From Streptomyces sp. SID10853 (GTDB taxonomy: Bacteria > Actinomycetota > Actinomycetes > Streptomycetales > Streptomycetaceae), in assembly GCF_010548145.1 (NCBI RefSeq), contig NZ_JAAGLN010000033.1:1-45152 (forward strand): a stretch of 45,152 nucleotides of DNA. The letters are read 5' to 3'. This document shows positions 1-7,686 of this stretch, in pieces. A program made the translations under genes and the position numbers. The notes under the pieces were generated by a model. It saw nothing but the letters and a program-made list of their open reading frames with translations. It was not told the origin of the DNA and did not search any database. Position 1 is the first letter of the stretch; each line of letters starts with the position of its first letter.

Positions 1-804
1 GACAGCGCGGGCCCGCCGGGCGGCCGGCAGGTGTATGTGGCGCTGGGCGACTCGATGGCGGCGGCCCCCTTCGTACCGCGCGGCACGGGCCCCTTCGCCT
101 GCGGCCGCTCGACCCGCAACTACCCGCACGTCCTGGCCGCCCGGCTCAAGGCCGGTGTCTTCCGCGACGTCACCTGCAGCGGCGCGGTGACCGGCGACAT
201 GACCGCGCCCCAGCAGCTCTCGGTCCTCGGCGCGGACGCGGGCACCGCACCGCCCCAGCTCGACGCGCTGAGCGCGGGGACCACGCTGGTCACCCTGACC
301 ATCGGCGGCAACGACGCCGGTCTGGTCGGCGTCGCGGGCAGCTGCGTCCGGCTCAGCACGCTCGGCGGGCGCTGCCGGGACACGTACCTCAAGGACGGTG
401 TGGATGTGGAGGCGGCCCGCATCGACGGCCTGGGCCCGAAGCTCGCCGCCGTACTGGACGCCGTTCACCGGCGCTCCCCGGTGGCCAGGGTGCTGGTCAC
501 CGGATACGGCGACTACCTCAGGGCGGGCGGGTGCTGGCCGGCCGTCCCGCTGCTCGGCAGCGACGCGGACTGGCTGCAGGGCAGCATCGACCGGATGAAC
601 CGGGTGATCGCCGCCACGTCCGCCGCCCACGGCGCCGAGTACGTCGACGTCCGCACCCCGAGCCGGGGGCACGACGCCTGCCGGTCGCCCCGCGCCAAAT
701 GGGTGGAGGGCTTCCTGCCCACCGCACCGGCGGCGCCGCTGCACCCCAACGCACGGGGCGAGCAGGCGTACGCGGACGTGATCCTCGCCCGGCTGACGCA
801 CTGA
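1..804 (+). CDS. Secreted-type SGNH/GDSL hydrolase (5' end outside window)
   Basis: The frame is open to the first base, so the true start and any signal peptide lie upstream; a GTG at 31 is only an internal codon just before the first beta strand. The family hydrolyses lipids or other esters, usually outside the cell. Visible SGNH blocks are GDS (nucleophile Ser) near the start, the oxyanion-hole block GGNDAG in the middle, and a C-terminal block with HPNARGEQ carrying the catalytic His. Several Cys residues (CSG, C/C pairs) would form the disulfides typical of Streptomyces SGNH esterases. A strong hairpin follows the stop. The substrate cannot be told from sequence. Confidence 0.88.
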   Translation, partial: DSAGPPGGRQVYVALGDSMAAAPFVPRGTGPFACGRSTRNYPHVLAARLKAGVFRDVTCSGAVTGDMTAPQQLSVLGADAGTAPPQLDALSAGTTLVTLTIGGNDAGLVGVAGSCVRLSTLGGRCRDTYLKDGVDVEAARIDGLGPKLAAVLDAVHRRSPVARVLVTGYGDYLRAGGCWPAVPLLGSDADWLQGSIDRMNRVIAATSAAHGAEYVDVRTPSRGHDACRSPRAKWVEGFLPTAPAAPLHPNARGEQAYADVILARLTH

Positions 805-815
805 CCGGCCGCCCG

Positions 816-843
816 GTCCCGCGGTCCACGCGGCCCGCGGGAC
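816..843 (+). terminator. Hairpin terminator after the SGNH hydrolase
   Basis: A perfect 9-bp inverted repeat (GTCCCGCGG at 816-824, CCGCGGGAC at 835-843) with a 10-nt loop lies 11 bases after the stop. There is no T-run, which is common for Streptomyces terminators. Confidence 0.6.
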
Positions 844-882
844 GGTGCTCGGGGCCACTGGCTGTCACACAGGTCCATCGTC

Positions 883-888
883 CATACT
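883..888 (+). promoter_or_regulatory. Candidate -10 box giving a leaderless mRNA
   Basis: CATACT lies 7 bases before the GTG at 896 and no Shine-Dalgarno sequence precedes that GTG, so transcription may begin at or next to the start codon. The -35 region (around CTGTCA at 862-867) is weak. Confidence 0.35.
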
Positions 889-895
889 GCGCACC

Positions 896-1516
896 GTGGA
901 ACAGCACATAGGCCCGAAGAGCCCCCCTCCCGTGCCGGCCGCCGCGACCGATCCGTCGTACGTCCCCGGCCTGATGCCGCCGCGCGCCGAGACTCCGGCC
1001 GCCGATGCGCCGGAACCGGCCGGACCGGCCGAGGGGGCAGCCCCGGAGCGTACGGAGGAGTCTGCGCAGCCGAAGCCGGAGCCGGCGCAGTCGGAGCCGG
1101 CGCAGTCGGAGCCGGGGTCGGCCGGGCGCGCCGCACCGGACGGCGACGCAGCGGAGCCGGAGAGCACGCCGGGGCCGGAGGCCGCACCGGCACCGGCGGA
1201 CACCGCGCGGGAGAGCGAGGACGAGCGCGCGGCTGTGGACGACCCGGCCTTCGAGGTCTCCGACCGCCGTTCGGTGATCATCGCGAACCGCGCGGGCATG
1301 GTGCTCAGGCTGGACGACCAGGAGGCCGAGTTCGACTGGACCGAGATCGGTGCCGTCGAGTTCCAGACGTCCAAGTACGGGCGCCGGCTGACCGTCTTCG
1401 TCCATCTGCCGAACCGCCACACCTACCAGGCCGATGTCACCGCCCCCGGCCGCGGCGAGCTCAAGGAATGGTCGGCGCGGCTCGATACTGTCCTGGACAC
1501 GTACTTCGAGGAGTGA
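896..1516 (+). CDS. Conserved actinobacterial protein with disordered N-terminus and C-terminal PH-like domain
   Basis: A 206-residue protein without signal peptide or membrane segment. The first half is a low-complexity Pro/Ala/Glu/Ser region with tandem PAQSE-type repeats, likely unstructured. The last 85 residues form a compact beta-rich domain (motifs RRSVIIANRAGMVLRL and DWTEIGAVEF, ending in a helix) that looks like a PH-like or GRAM-like fold. I chose the GTG at 896 because the sequence just before it has a good -10 box, and an ORF extended further upstream would run into the promoter region. The function is unknown; the domain assignment is inference. Confidence 0.75.
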   Translation: MEQHIGPKSPPPVPAAATDPSYVPGLMPPRAETPAADAPEPAGPAEGAAPERTEESAQPKPEPAQSEPAQSEPGSAGRAAPDGDAAEPESTPGPEAAPAPADTARESEDERAAVDDPAFEVSDRRSVIIANRAGMVLRLDDQEAEFDWTEIGAVEFQTSKYGRRLTVFVHLPNRHTYQADVTAPGRGELKEWSARLDTVLDTYFEE

Positions 1517-1718
1517 GCCAGGGCTTCGAGGAGTGGGCCCGGGACAGCGCCGGAACGTACGAGAACCGCACCCGTGTCCCCATGCCAGAACCCGTCCGGT
1601 ACCCCGTTTCCCGGACAGGTGCGTCCGTTCGGCTGGGGCCGGGCGGGGCGGCTTCCGGATGCACCCCCTAACCGATATGCATGTGCTTGCCCATGTAGTT
1701 GTCGAATTAGGAGTCTCT

Positions 1719-1976
1719 ATGCGTCTTCGCAGCATGCTCGTCGCCAGCGCCTTCGCCGCCTCCGCGGTGCTGGGCGGCGCCGCGTCCGCCTCGGCCCACG
1801 ACTACGGTCACGGCCACGGCCACCACCACGGCCACCACGGCATCGCCGCGGCGGGCAGCTTCCACAAGGAGGCCGGCGGGATCTACTACCACAACCTCGG
1901 TGGCCCGGCGGGCATCACGGACGCCGGTGCCTACAAGAACGCCAGCGAGGGCTGGTTCGGGTTCATGGCTCACTGA
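1719..1976 (+). CDS. Small secreted His-rich protein
   Basis: An 85-residue preprotein. It has a clear Sec signal peptide (MRLR, hydrophobic Ala-rich core, cleavage probably after ASA near residue 27), followed by a His/Gly cluster (HDYGHGHGHHHGHHG) that could bind Zn, Ni or Cu, and a C-terminal half rich in Gly, Tyr and Ala. The start is fixed by AGGAG at 1709-1713, five bases before the ATG. It stands alone, between an unrelated upstream gene and a bidirectional hairpin. I do not recognise a family; metal binding is inferred from composition only. Confidence 0.75.
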   Translation: MRLRSMLVASAFAASAVLGGAASASAHDYGHGHGHHHGHHGIAAAGSFHKEAGGIYYHNLGGPAGITDAGAYKNASEGWFGFMAH

Positions 1977-1987
1977 TCAGGCGCCCC

Positions 1988-2025
1988 CCGCCCCCGGTAC
2001 CGCGACTGCGCGGCGCCGGGGGCGG
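1988..2025. terminator. Bidirectional terminator hairpin
   Basis: A perfect 10-bp stem (CCGCCCCCGG at 1988-1997 with CCGGGGGCGG at 2016-2025) lies between the converging His-rich protein gene and the osmoprotectant transporter operon. Confidence 0.6.
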
Positions 2026-2091
2026 CGGTCTGTCCGGACGGGGGCGGATACGGCGTCAGGCCCCGGGCCCGGCAAAGACCGGCCGGACGGC

Positions 2092-2745
2092 CTAGGCGCG
2101 CGACACGCGCAGCCCCTTCGGGACCAGCAGCCGCTGGATCAGCGCGATCAGCCCGTCCGCCGCGAGTGCCAGCGCCGCCACCCACAGCGCCGCGGCGATC
2201 ACGCCCTCAAGGCCGTAGTTGGCCTGGCCGAGGACGATGTCCCCGAGCCCGCCGCCCCCGGCCACCGTGGCCAGGGTGGCCGCGGAGATGACGTACACCA
2301 CCGCGATCCGGATACCGGAGAAGAGCAGCGGGAGGGCCAGGGGCAGCTCCACCTTGAGGAGGACCTGCAGCGGGGTCAGGCCCATCCCGCGTGCGGCGCG
2401 GACCATGTCAGGGTCGACCTGGTCGACGGCCAGATACGCCTGGCTGAGGATCGGCGGAATGGCGGTGATCAGCAGCGCGACGGCGATGTTGACGAAGTTG
2501 AGGCCGAAGATGCCCAGGCCGATCGCGATGACCGCGAGGTTGGGCAGGGCCCGGCCCACGTTGGAGATGCTGGTGGTGAGGAACTCACCGCGGTGCAGAT
2601 GGCCGAGCCAGAGCCCGACGGGAACGGCGACCACGAGCGAGACGGCGATGACGATCGCGCACATCCAGACGTGCTGCCCCGTCTTCTCCAGCATCAGCGA
2701 TATCCGGTCGTGCATGAAGGTGAACGAACCGATGAAGGTGTCCAT
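2092..2745 (-). CDS. Osmoprotectant ABC transporter permease (OpuCB/OpuCD type)
   Basis: A 217-residue inner-membrane permease with about five or six hydrophobic segments. The cytoplasmic loop contains VRAARGMGLTPLQVLLKVELPLALP, with the EAA-type coupling motif that docks the ATPase. The length and sequence are typical of OpuCB/OpuCD or YehW/YehY permeases for glycine betaine, choline or carnitine. It is the last gene of the operon; its ATG abuts the stop codon of the second permease gene without a gap, so the two are translationally coupled and likely form a heterodimeric channel. A bidirectional hairpin follows about 70 bases downstream. Confidence 0.88.
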   Translation of the reverse strand: MDTFIGSFTFMHDRISLMLEKTGQHVWMCAIVIAVSLVVAVPVGLWLGHLHRGEFLTTSISNVGRALPNLAVIAIGLGIFGLNFVNIAVALLITAIPPILSQAYLAVDQVDPDMVRAARGMGLTPLQVLLKVELPLALPLLFSGIRIAVVYVISAATLATVAGGGGLGDIVLGQANYGLEGVIAAALWVAALALAADGLIALIQRLLVPKGLRVSRA

Positions 2746-3456
2746 TTACGCGGCCTTCCTGCTCCGGGCCCACGGGGTGAGCAGCCGTCCGGCGAGTACC
2801 AGCAGTCCGTCGGCGGTGAGCGCCAGGACGACCGCGAGGGCGCCGGCGCCGATGAACTGGGTGTTGAACGGTGACTGCAGCGCCTTGAGAATCAGCGAGC
2901 CGAGGCCGGAGTCGATGACGTACGCCGCGATGGCGACGGTCCCGATGGTCATGACCGTCGTGACCCGCAGTCCGGAGATGAGGGACGGCAGGGACATCGG
3001 CAGCTCGACCTTGAACAGGATCTGCCGCCTGGTCAGCCCCATGCCGCGCGCCGCGCGCACCGCGTCCTCGGGGACTTCGCGCAGCCCGGTGAGGATGGTG
3101 GTGAACAGCAGATAGAGGCTGTACGCGATGAGGGCGATCTCCACCGTGAGCACGGAGAACCCGGTGACCGGGACCAGGAGTTGGAAGAGCGCCAGCGGCG
3201 GCACCGTGTAGAGGAAGGACGAGAGGGCGGAGGCCGGCATCGCGAACCAGCCCTGGAAGTGGGCGAGTACGGCCATCAGGAAGGCGATGACGAAGCCGGC
3301 GACGACCGCGATCAGGGTGAGTTCGATGTGCTGGACGAGCGCGGGCCAGAAGAGGGTCGACCAGTGTGCGGTGAACCAGTCCACGCAGAAGGTGGAGTTG
3401 TTCGCCACGCAGGCGCTGGGGCTCCCGTAGTCCGGGATGACGGGTCCCGCGCTCAT
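2746..3456 (-). CDS. Osmoprotectant ABC transporter permease (second subunit)
   Basis: A 236-residue permease of the same family as its downstream neighbour. The N-terminal 40 residues hold a short periplasmic or extracytoplasmic stretch with a Cys pair (SACVANNSTFC), then several membrane segments and the coupling loop VRAARGMGLTRRQILFKVELP. It overlaps the ATPase stop codon by four bases (ATGA), so translation is coupled. Together with the neighbouring permease, ATPase and lipoprotein it makes a full importer. The substrate is inferred from the family, not shown directly. Confidence 0.88.
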   Translation of the reverse strand: MSAGPVIPDYGSPSACVANNSTFCVDWFTAHWSTLFWPALVQHIELTLIAVVAGFVIAFLMAVLAHFQGWFAMPASALSSFLYTVPPLALFQLLVPVTGFSVLTVEIALIAYSLYLLFTTILTGLREVPEDAVRAARGMGLTRRQILFKVELPMSLPSLISGLRVTTVMTIGTVAIAAYVIDSGLGSLILKALQSPFNTQFIGAGALAVVLALTADGLLVLAGRLLTPWARSRKAA

Positions 3457-4445
3457 GCCGCGCCCGCCTTCCGTACGGCGTCCATGGACGCGGTGCCGAG
3501 GACGGCGCCGCCGTCCCCGGTGACCCGTACGGCGTCGGCGCCCTCGGCCACCATCAAGGAGAGCGCGGAGCGGAGCGTGGCGTCGCCGGGGAGCCCGGGG
3601 AGTTCACCGCCGCCGGTGTCCGGGGCGGGTGTGAGCTCCAGATCGCTGAGCCTGACCAGGGACAGGCGTTTCAGTCCGCGGTCGGCGCCGAGGAACCGGG
3701 CGACGAACTCGTCGGCCGGCTTCTTCAGGAGGGTCCGGGGCGGGTCGTACTGCGCGAGCCTGCCGCCCTCGCGGAGGATCGCGACGCGGTCGCCCATCTT
3801 CACGGCCTCGTCGATGTCGTGGCTCACGAAGATCACGGTCTTGCGGATGCGCTCGTGCAGCGCCAGGAACTCGTCCTGGACATGCTCACGGGTGATGGGG
3901 TCGAGCGCGCCGAACGGCTCGTCCATCAGCATGACCGGCGGGTCGGCCGCGAGGGCCCTGGCGATGCCGACGCGCTGGCGCTGGCCGCCGGACAGCTGAG
4001 TGGGGTAGCGCGACCCGTACTCGGCGACCGGCAGGCCGACCAGGTCGAGCAGTTCGGCCACCCGGTCCTTGGTGCGTTTCCGGTCCCAGCCGAGGACTTT
4101 GGGGACCGTGGCGATGTTGGCCGCGATCGACAGATGGGGGAAGAGCCCCGTCTGCTGGATGACGTAGCCGATCGAGCGGCGCAGCTGGATGGGGTCGAGG
4201 TCGCGGATGGACCGGCCGCCGATGCGTATGTCGCCGCCGGTCGGTTCGGCGAGCCGGTTCACCATCATCAGCGCGGTGGTCTTGCCGCTGCCGGACGGGC
4301 CGAGCAGCACACAGATCTCCCCCGCCGGCACGGTCAGCGACAGGTCGTCGACCGCGGGCGTCGCGGAGTTGGGGTACATCTTGACCACGTGGTCGAAGAC
4401 GATCTCCTGCGCGGAGGTGGAAATTTTATGGCTTTCCTGGCTCAT
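3453..4445 (-). CDS. Osmoprotectant ABC transporter ATPase (OpuCA/ProV type)
   Basis: A 330-residue cytoplasmic ATPase. Walker A is GPSGSGKTT (residues 49-57), the signature is LSGGQRQR, Walker B is VMLMDEP, and the switch His is in VSHDIDEA. The C-terminal extension of about 90 residues is where OpuCA/ProV proteins carry CBS domains that sense ionic strength; here there is room for only about one CBS-like unit, so the sensor may be reduced. The predicted ribosome site (AGGAG) is about 12 bases from the ATG, rather far. It overlaps the next permease by four bases. Confidence 0.9.
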   Translation of the reverse strand: MSQESHKISTSAQEIVFDHVVKMYPNSATPAVDDLSLTVPAGEICVLLGPSGSGKTTALMMVNRLAEPTGGDIRIGGRSIRDLDPIQLRRSIGYVIQQTGLFPHLSIAANIATVPKVLGWDRKRTKDRVAELLDLVGLPVAEYGSRYPTQLSGGQRQRVGIARALAADPPVMLMDEPFGALDPITREHVQDEFLALHERIRKTVIFVSHDIDEAVKMGDRVAILREGGRLAQYDPPRTLLKKPADEFVARFLGADRGLKRLSLVRLSDLELTPAPDTGGGELPGLPGDATLRSALSLMVAEGADAVRVTGDGGAVLGTASMDAVRKAGAA

Positions 4446-4533
4446 TGGGGGCTTTTTCTCCTGGAGAGCGACCGGGGGGTCGCGGATGGGTGGCGGGACG
4501 CCGCCGCGGGTCGTCGCGCGGCGGCTGCCTGCG

Positions 4534-5439
4534 TCAGCTGATGCCGTTGGCCTTCAGGAACTTGGCCGCGACTTCGGAGGGTGCGAGCCGTACGGTGTCG
4601 ACCGCGCGGTTCATCTCGCGTACCGCCTGGTCAGTGAGGAGCGCGTCCACCTTGTTCAGCGTCCTGGCGAATTCCGGGCCCTGCTTCTCCTGGACGCCCT
4701 TGCGTACGACGGGCGCCACGTTCTGGAAGCCGTAGTAGCCCTTCGTGTCGTCGAGGAGGGTGTAACCGCCGCGGGCGAGCTGCGGGTCGGTGGTGAAGAC
4801 GTCGGCCGCGTCGACCTGTCCGTGGTCGAGTGCGGAGTACTGCAGGCCGATGTTGAGGGTCTTCACCTCGGTGTTGTGCAGCCCGTAGGTCTTGACCATG
4901 TCGTGGTAGCCGAGCGCGCCCTCCATGTTGTCCGGGTACTCGGCGAAGACGACGTGTCCCGCCTTCCTCAGATCGCTGATGGTCTTCAGCCCGTGCTTCT
5001 TGGCGAACGCGGGCTTGACGGCGACCGCGTCGCGGTTCTGGAAGGGGGTCGGGGGCAGCATGGTCAGCCCGCGGGTCTCCTCGTACGCCTTGGCCGCGCG
5101 GTAGGTCCCGGCGGCGGAGTGCGGCATGGTCTTGCTGCGGGCCAGGACCTGCAGGATGACCCCGGTGTACTCGGGGTACAGGTCGATCTGGCCGGAGGTG
5201 AGTGCCCCGTCGATGACGGTGGTGCTGCCGATGTTCGACTTCAGCTCGACGTTGTAGCCGGCCTTGGTCAGGGCCTGTTTGTACAGCTCACCGATGATCC
5301 ACTGCTCGGTGAACTCCTTCGCCCCGATGACCACGGTGGGCTTGCTGCCGGTGGTCTCGGACACCGCGCCGCAGCCGGACAGCGCGGCCACACCCAGGAG
5401 GGCCAGACAGCCGGCCAGTACGCGCCGGAGGGCCTTCAC
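4534..5439 (-). CDS. Osmoprotectant-binding lipoprotein (OpuCC/ProX-like)
   Basis: A 301-residue substrate-binding protein. A lipoprotein signal peptide ends at LSGC (Cys23), which anchors the protein outside the membrane. The mature part starts with TVVIGAKEFTEQWIIGELYKQ, the usual opening of the OpuAC/OsmX (YehZ) family, and TTVIDGALTSGQIDLYPEYTG is also characteristic. It captures quaternary ammonium osmoprotectants and passes them to the permeases. The GTG start overlaps the stop codon of the upstream hydrolase (GTGA), and 88 bases separate its stop from the ATPase start. Confidence 0.9.
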   Translation of the reverse strand: MKALRRVLAGCLALLGVAALSGCGAVSETTGSKPTVVIGAKEFTEQWIIGELYKQALTKAGYNVELKSNIGSTTVIDGALTSGQIDLYPEYTGVILQVLARSKTMPHSAAGTYRAAKAYEETRGLTMLPPTPFQNRDAVAVKPAFAKKHGLKTISDLRKAGHVVFAEYPDNMEGALGYHDMVKTYGLHNTEVKTLNIGLQYSALDHGQVDAADVFTTDPQLARGGYTLLDDTKGYYGFQNVAPVVRKGVQEKQGPEFARTLNKVDALLTDQAVREMNRAVDTVRLAPSEVAAKFLKANGIS

Positions 5440-7460
5440 ACCTGGTCCCGGGGGACGCTGAAGGACCAGGTACGGCTGAAGACCTCACGCTCGTCGTCGC
5501 CCGCGCCCTCGAACGCGGACAGCTGGTTGACCACACAGAAGTCCGTGGCGTCGGCGGTCATCCGGGACCTGGTGCTGATGCGCGTCGCCCAGCCGCCCCG
5601 GCTGATGGACTCCTCGCGCTCGCTCTCCACCGCGGCGGACAGCGGGTCACCTTCGACCAGCCGGAAGCGGTTGAGGTCGCTGCCGGTGCGGGTGAGGCCG
5701 TCGGCCCGGTCGGTCATGGTGCCGTCGGCCGGGGTGGTGACGATGATCTGTTCACCGGTCTCGTAGTCGAAGCTGACCTTCCTGTCCCCGGGGATGGAGG
5801 CCAGCTCGATGCTGTGCGGCGGGACATCGAGCGGCGGTCCGTACGGCCGCAGTTCCGCCTCATCGGCGGGGCGGGGCGCGCGCACCGGCAGGGTCAGCTC
5901 GCCGTGGGCCGTGTCGAGCTCCAGCGCCACCTGCTCGGGCGAGGGCCAGACCCAGGGCCACAGCGAGGCGGAGACGGAGATCCGGATCCGGTTGCCTGCG
6001 CCGAAGGCGTGGCCGATGGCGAACAGCGGCACCGCCACCTCGTAGGCGCGGCCCGGCTCCAGTGGCTGCGGGTCGCTGTGGCCGTCCCGGTGGGTGAGGT
6101 TGAGGAAGCCGGTGGTGACCAGCTTGGAGCTGCCGTCGGGCCAGACCTCGCAGAGCCGCACGGCGAGCTGCGCCTGCGGCCGGTCGCTGGTGACCCGCAG
6201 GGTCACCTCGGGGGCGCCGAGGATCTCGAGACGCTCGGTGAGGGCGGGGCCGGTGAATGTCCGGGAGCGGCCGTCGTCGGGCGCCTGGTCGCCGTTCTGC
6301 CCCGGTATGTCGCCGAACTTGAGGAAGTCGCCGCCGGAGGCGCCGATCGCGAGCGGCGACCGGAGTACGGCCGTGCCCGGCTCGCCGCCGAGCGCACCGA
6401 GCGGGGTGACGGCCGCCTCGACGCCGGGGGCCGGCCAGGAGGGTTCGGCGACCCAGCGCCCGGGGCGCTCCTCGCGGTCGGAGCCGACCGGGGCCGGGTC
6501 GGGTATCCAGGCCCGCAGGGCGGGTTCGTCCATGATGCCGTTGTCGGCGCCGCCCATCCAGTGGTCGAACCAGCGCACGCACTCGCCCTGGAAGTCGATG
6601 GCGGGGCCGGGTTCGGCCTGGTGGGGGTAGGTGTGCGCCCAGGGGCCGAGCATGGCCTTGGCGGGGACCCGCAGGTTCTCCATGAGCCGGAAGACCGCGC
6701 CGCGGTACGGGTCGAGCCAGCCGCCGACCGCGTAGACCGGGACCTTGATGGCCGAGTAGTCCTCGCAGACGGAGCCGTGCTGCCAGTAGGCGTCCCGGCG
6801 CTGGTGGGTCAGCCACTCCTCGGCGTACGGGACGGTCTTCTCCAGCCGGTCGAGCCACTCGTCGCGCCAGGACTCGCCGATGACGGCGGGGTCGGACGGG
6901 CGGGCGTTGTACGCGAGCATCGTCGCGGCCCAGGGCAGCATCTCGGAGGCGAGCAGCGAGCCGCCCGCGTAGTGCACGTCGTCGGCGTACCGGTCGTCGG
7001 TCGAGCAGACCGTGACGACGCAGCGCAGCTGGGGCGGCTGGAGGGCGGCTATCTGGAGGCCGTTGAAGCCGCCCCAGGACTTGCCGATGATGCCCACCTG
7101 GCCGTCCGACCAGTCCTGGCGCTCGATCCAGGCGAGGACTTCGAGCGCGTCGGACAGCTCGGTGGCGTGGTACTCGTCGAGCATGATGCCGCTGGAGTCA
7201 CCGCTGCCACGGCAGTCGACCCGCACAGCGGCATAGCCGGCCCGCGCGAACTGACCGTGCAGCGTCACGTCGCGGGGGGCCGTCCCGTCGTTCTTCCGGT
7301 ACGGGATGTACTCCAGGACCGCGGGGACCGGCCCTTCGGCGTCGGCGGGAAGCCAGATCCGGGCAGCGAGACGGGTCCCGTCCTCGAGGGGGATCCAGAC
7401 ATGGCGCAGAACGCGTACGGAATGCTGTGCGGGGGTGCGGTGAGTAGTGGCAGTGCTCAT
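5436..7460 (-). CDS. CocE/NonD family hydrolase (X-Pro dipeptidyl-peptidase S15 type)
   Basis: A 674-residue protein. The first 300 residues or so form an alpha/beta hydrolase with RGSGDSSG (86-92), nucleophile Ser128 in GKSWGG, Asp250 in GGWLDPY and His276 in GPWAHTYPH. The rest is the C-terminal jelly-roll domain of the family (from about 390, including LRVTSDRP and RIRISVSASLWP). There is no signal peptide, so it is cytoplasmic. Relatives cleave esters, amides or X-Pro peptides. I chose the ATG at 7460 because AAGGTG lies upstream and the conserved sequence begins soon after. It is the first gene of the osmoprotectant operon, which is an unusual partner: it may release a quaternary amine from an imported conjugate (inference). 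Confidence 0.88.
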   Translation of the reverse strand: MSTATTHRTPAQHSVRVLRHVWIPLEDGTRLAARIWLPADAEGPVPAVLEYIPYRKNDGTAPRDVTLHGQFARAGYAAVRVDCRGSGDSSGIMLDEYHATELSDALEVLAWIERQDWSDGQVGIIGKSWGGFNGLQIAALQPPQLRCVVTVCSTDDRYADDVHYAGGSLLASEMLPWAATMLAYNARPSDPAVIGESWRDEWLDRLEKTVPYAEEWLTHQRRDAYWQHGSVCEDYSAIKVPVYAVGGWLDPYRGAVFRLMENLRVPAKAMLGPWAHTYPHQAEPGPAIDFQGECVRWFDHWMGGADNGIMDEPALRAWIPDPAPVGSDREERPGRWVAEPSWPAPGVEAAVTPLGALGGEPGTAVLRSPLAIGASGGDFLKFGDIPGQNGDQAPDDGRSRTFTGPALTERLEILGAPEVTLRVTSDRPQAQLAVRLCEVWPDGSSKLVTTGFLNLTHRDGHSDPQPLEPGRAYEVAVPLFAIGHAFGAGNRIRISVSASLWPWVWPSPEQVALELDTAHGELTLPVRAPRPADEAELRPYGPPLDVPPHSIELASIPGDRKVSFDYETGEQIIVTTPADGTMTDRADGLTRTGSDLNRFRLVEGDPLSAAVESEREESISRGGWATRISTRSRMTADATDFCVVNQLSAFEGAGDDEREVFSRTWSFSVPRDQV

Positions 7461-7510
7461 GTTCCGGCACCTTAGAGGAGCCTGATATTCCGTTTGTCCC
7501 GAGTGCCCGT

Positions 7511-7539
7511 GTATTACACACTTGTTCAACCGTGAACAA
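7511..7539 (-). promoter_or_regulatory. Promoter of the hydrolase/osmoprotectant operon
   Basis: Read on the minus strand: -35 TTGTTC (7539-7534), 17-base spacer, -10 TAATAC (7516-7511). Both boxes are close to the vegetative consensus. The 20-bp palindrome at 7521-7540 covers the -35 box and most of the spacer. Confidence 0.6.
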
Positions 7540-7540
7540 G
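7521..7540. promoter_or_regulatory. Perfect palindromic operator candidate
   Basis: CTTGTTCAACCGTGAACAAG has two perfect 8-bp arms and a 4-base centre. It overlaps the -35 box of the operon, as expected for a repressor site, probably of TetR or GntR type. Two further inverted repeats lie just upstream (TATGGG/CCCATA at 7564-7582 and TGCAC/GTGCA at 7585-7600). Confidence 0.6.
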
Positions 7541-7686
7541 AGCACAGGCATAGGGCGTGTCATTATGGGTAAACACCCCATATTTGCACGCCCGTGTGCA
7601 TGTACCGGCGGTAATAGCCCCTCCCCGCGGCCGCCGCGCGACCACCCCGCGACCACCCAAAAGACCGGCACGTGAAAGACCGGCAC

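Noticed and set aside
7564..7600. Terminator for the monooxygenase or hydrolase unit
   Set aside because: The inverted repeats are short and AT-rich and lie upstream of a promoter; an operator role is more likely than termination.
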